DNA of 54,106 nucleotides from Tubiluchus corallicola (taxonomy: Eukaryota > Priapulida > Priapulimorpha > Priapulimorphida > Tubiluchidae), in contig JAQGDQ010001188.1 in NCBI GenBank assembly GCA_030141605.1, positions 2,501 through 56,606 of the forward strand. The letters run 5' to 3'. The notes beneath the pieces were generated by a model. The model did no database searches and was not told the origin of the DNA. It saw nothing but the letters and a program-made list of their open reading frames with translations. Positions 51,189 through 54,106 of this stretch are shown piece by piece. A program made the position numbers and the translations under genes. Positions within the stretch are counted from its first letter, which is position 1; every line of letters starts with the position of its first letter.

Positions 51189-53903
51189 GTTGCACCGATA
51201 AAAATGAATACTGTGACTACTGGTACAGCAAGGGAGAGTGCACAAAGAATCCTGCCTACATGTTGGAAAATTGCCAAAAATCTTGCAAGGTGTGTGGTGA
51301 TGACATAGACGAAAATGGTAATGAGGTTGATGTTCAATTACAGTTAAGATTATTCCAGTAATAAAAAGATTACAGTGGCGTCAAATAATAATGGAATCTG
51401 CTACCAAATTGATCCAAAACCGATCATTAATTTATCTTGGTTAAAACTCTTTTTGAACTTGACATCCTAACAGAGACTGAAGCTTACAGATATCATGCAG
51501 ATCTTTGCAGTTCTCACAGAATAGTGGAATTTGGTTTCTCAATCTCATATTTTCTTTTTTCAGTGTGTAAAGATGATAACGAGCATTGCCAGTATTGGGC
51601 GGACACGGACGAATGTGTGAAAAATCCTGATTACATGTTATCCTATTGTAGAAAAGCTTGCAAGATATGTACTAGTAGTGAGTATACAGTGCAACGCTTA
51701 GACTTTATGCGACTTAATTCAATTGAGTTTACAATTCCACACACAATTTAAATACTCCAATCCTAATCCTAACATAAATCATTACCATAACAGTAACACA
51801 AACCCAAAACCCTAAACCAAACGTTAACTCTAACATTAACCCTAATCCTAGCCCCAACCCTAACCGTAACCCAAACCCAAGCCTAACCTTAACCCTAATC
51901 CTAGCCACAAACCCAACACAAACCCTACCCTAACCCTAACTCGAACACAAACCCTACGTAACCCTAACCCTAACCCAAACCCAAGCCTAACCTTAACCCT
52001 AATCCTAGCACCAAACCCAACACAAACCCTACCTAACCCTAACCCACGTTATTCTAAAGCCAATGCTAGTAGATCTACCGCGGTTTGTCTTACTTTTTAT
52101 GGCAGTTCAACTTGCACTCTATAAACGTCAAAAGTTTGAAGCTCATGCTACGAACTATGAACTATGAATTTTATTCCACACATCAAAATACATTATTATA
52201 CACATAAATAAACAATAAATAAAATAATTTGAGTAGTGTGAGGTGAGTGTACGACCATACGGTCATTAACACACTCACCTTACTTAAATGAAAAAATTAA
52301 TAAAGTTATGCGTGCTTTTTTAGATGACTCAATGAAAAAGGAAACATTAGAAAAACATAATATGTAATTACGATTTTGATATGAATATTGAAACAATTTT
52401 GAAATAAAGTAAATGATGTAATAATAGTATGAAAACATAAGGACAACATAATATGGAATTACGATTTTGATATGAATATTGAAATAATTTTGAAATAAAG
52501 TAAATGATGTAATAATAGCAAGGAAACATAAGAAAAAAATAATATGGAATTACGATTTAGATATGAATATTGAAATAATTTTGAAATAAAGTAAATGATG
52601 TAATAATAGCAAGGAAACATAAGAAAAACATAATATGGAATTACGATTTTGATACGAATATTGAAATAATTTTGAAATAAAGTAAATGATATAATAATAG
52701 CATTGAGAATATTATAGTTATTATTATTATATAATTATTAGCAATAATAATACGAAGAATCTTAATATTATAGTTAAAAAGAACGCAACTTTATTAAAAA
52801 GTTTTACATTAAAAAGTTAAAAGTTAAAATCATTCCAAACGTTTCGTCTAGCTGCTGCTGTCATCATCAGTGGTAAATTTACAAACATACAACCAGTTTA
52901 TATAGACAGAGCCTCTTATGCACTAATTAAGTAGTTAACAGAAGCCAAATAGGTAATGAATAAGTTGTTGTTGTTGGCATCCTTCTGTCTCGGAAGACAA
53001 TGGAATGTGCGCCAAGAGAGTCCGATCCTTGAACGTCTTCAGGGCGCACGCCTGGGCAAGGTGTATGGAGATCCTGAGTTGCCCAGACAACAGGAACCCC
53101 CTCTCTTCCTCCCTGGTGTAGTCCAAAGGAAAGCGGAGCGATACGTTTGGCACCAGGTCGGCTGCAGGAGCTGCCGGAGTCAGTGAGCATGCTGCACTGG
53201 TCCACCTTCGGGGCTCCACTCCTGATTTGGAAGGTTTACTCCTCTACACATGGCCGTTGGGTCACTTGACCTCCTCGGCCCTCTAGCCATTGGCTGCTTG
53301 TGCAGCTCCTCCGCCTAGTGTCGAGATACAGTGTGGGCATCCCGCAAGCCTACAGCACCTGGTATTCTTAGGCGGTCACCCATCCAAGCACTAACCAGGT
53401 TCTACGTTGCTTAACTTCGGTGACCAGACGATAACAGGTGTTTTCAACGTGATTTAATGAATAAACAGACCTGAAGAAAAGAAATTGATATAGTAACAAA
53501 TAGCAAAGTGTTTGAAAATAAAGAAAATAAGGAATTGGACTGCTTTGTACATTAAGAGAAGGCTTATTAGGGTACATCGATAAGCTTTCTCCTATTAATA
53601 AGTCCCAGTTATTTGTAGCTCTGGTCACAATGCCGAAATTGTTAAATTTAGCTTTGTAGCCGAAGGCACAAAGGTGGTCATTAATGCTGGATTGAGGAGA
53701 ATTTTTTAATTTTTTACCACTTCTAGTCGAAATGTCCAAATGTTGACCAATTCTTACTTTATCTTTGGTTTTCGTTGCAGACGAGCTAGACGCATGCGTG
53801 GACAACAATGAGAACTGCATGTACTGGGCTGGAGTTGGAGAATGTGAGAAAAATCCTGATTACATGCTGTACCAGTGTAAGCAGTCGTGCAAGGTTTGTC
53901 CAG
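51189..53903 (+). CDS. Unit D: partial second ShKT cassette (three exons)
   Basis: Three phase 1-1 exons with good splice sites: 51189-51317, 51564-51677 and 53781-53903. They match ShKT exons 7, 8 and 9 of gene B in order. The middle exon looks base-for-base identical to 40772-40885, while the other two differ at roughly one base in eight. No astacin exons lie between gene B and this cassette. It may be the 3' part of a longer gene B isoform, a new ShKT-only gene, or a tandem-duplicated fragment. A fourth ShKT exon may lie beyond 54106. The reading frame is open throughout all three. Confidence 0.6.
51432..51860. repeat. Segmental duplication, copy 2 (ShKT exon 8 and flanks)
   Basis: Counterpart of 40633-41055. 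Includes exon 51564-51677. Confidence 0.9.
51755..52045. repeat. Degenerate telomere-like (CCCTAA)n, long
   Basis: About 290 bp of imperfect ccctaaccctaa with a higher-order repeat of about 110 bp (the phrase aagcctaaccttaaccctaa appears twice). Confidence 0.88.
52335..52705. repeat. ~90-bp minisatellite, 4 copies
   Basis: The unit contains tgaaataaagtaaatgatgt, aataatag and ggaattacgattttgatat. AT-rich. Confidence 0.92.
52964..53454 (-). mobile_element. 5S-rRNA-headed SINE
   Basis: 491 bp on the minus strand. A 5S rRNA-like head (53346-53454) joins an unrelated GC-rich body that ends in an (AAC)n-like tail at 52964-52980. The element is flanked by the perfect 10-bp duplication taatgaataa at 52954-52963 and 53455-53464, the hallmark of L1-type retrotransposition. 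This matches the SINE3 class (5S-derived). The open frames in the body are not genes. Confidence 0.85.
53346..53454 (-). pseudogene. 5S rRNA-derived head of SINE
   Basis: The minus strand reads cacgttgaa, then gaagttaagcaacgt (box A region), then ggttagtgcttggatgggtg and accgcc (box C region), then ccaggtgctgtaggctt. The first roughly 14 nt of 5S rRNA are missing and several stem bases differ, so it is not a functional rRNA gene. Confidence 0.85.
53505..53760. repeat. Second copy of the gene A intron-4 dispersed repeat
   Basis: One 104-bp unit (gaaaataa, aaggcttattagggtacat) is followed by the unique tail also seen at 18200-18340. It lies just before the ShKT exon 3' acceptor at 53780. Confidence 0.8.
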
Positions 53904-54106
53904 GTAAGTTTGCTATGTAATTACATACTTGGCATTTTTATCATTATAGTGTCTTTAAACTGGGAACAACTTGGCTTCAAAACAGCATTTGTATAGCTGC
54001 GGAAGACCAACCCACTCACCAACCTGCTCACCAGTTAAATGGCCAACCAGTCGACCAACCGACCAACCAATCAACCTACCCACACACCTACGTTCCAAGT
54101 ATTGAC

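Noticed and set aside
52927-53219. Three overlapping ORFs of 76-94 aa in a GC-rich stretch
   Set aside because: They lie in the body of the 5S-headed SINE and have no conserved domain.

Overview
The window is animal nuclear DNA: GT-AG introns, extracellular modules carried on exons that begin and end in phase 1, and very many short non-autonomous DNA transposons, LINE relics and tandem repeats. Linked EGF, LRR, Ig, astacin and ShKT modules in AT-rich, minisatellite-dense DNA suggest a marine invertebrate such as a cnidarian or tunicate. I cannot settle the phylum from the sequence alone.

Four coding units can be supported. (A) 3053-19100, plus strand, five exons, 1888 aa: a single-pass receptor with an LRR/LRRCT ectodomain, about 35 EGF-like domains in one 4.1 kb exon, an Ig-like exon, a transmembrane exon and a Ser-rich tail. 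(B) 28936-43770, plus strand, ten exons, 416 aa: a secreted astacin metalloprotease with an FxGD-type prodomain, a complete zinc site and four C-terminal ShKT domains. (C) 44893-47229, minus strand, one exon, 778 aa: a signal peptide, three LRR/LRRCT modules in tandem and a hydrophobic C-terminus. (D) 51189-53903, plus strand, partial: three more ShKT exons that copy ShKT exons 1-3 of gene B in the same order and phase. D runs off the window.

Layout: 1-3052 is repeats and AT-rich DNA. 3053-19100 is gene A with transposon-filled introns. 19058-20545 is a 62-bp minisatellite whose first unit holds the last codons and stop of A. 20.5-28.9 kb is transposon and satellite DNA, including a foldback element of about 2.7 kb. 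28.9-43.8 kb is gene B. 44.9-47.2 kb is gene C, tail-to-tail with B. 47.3-51.1 kb is repeats. 51.2-53.9 kb is the duplicated ShKT cassette, interrupted by a 5S-rRNA-headed SINE.

Genes A and C share the same unusual LRR/LRRCT module, so they look like members of one local family of surface or secreted recognition proteins. B is a matrix or secreted protease of a common animal class, and nothing in the sequence ties its function to A or C beyond linkage. The notable theme is expansion at every scale: EGF cassettes at 114 bp and 339 bp, ShKT cassettes, and minisatellites that grew out of transposon interiors and out of the 3' end of gene A.
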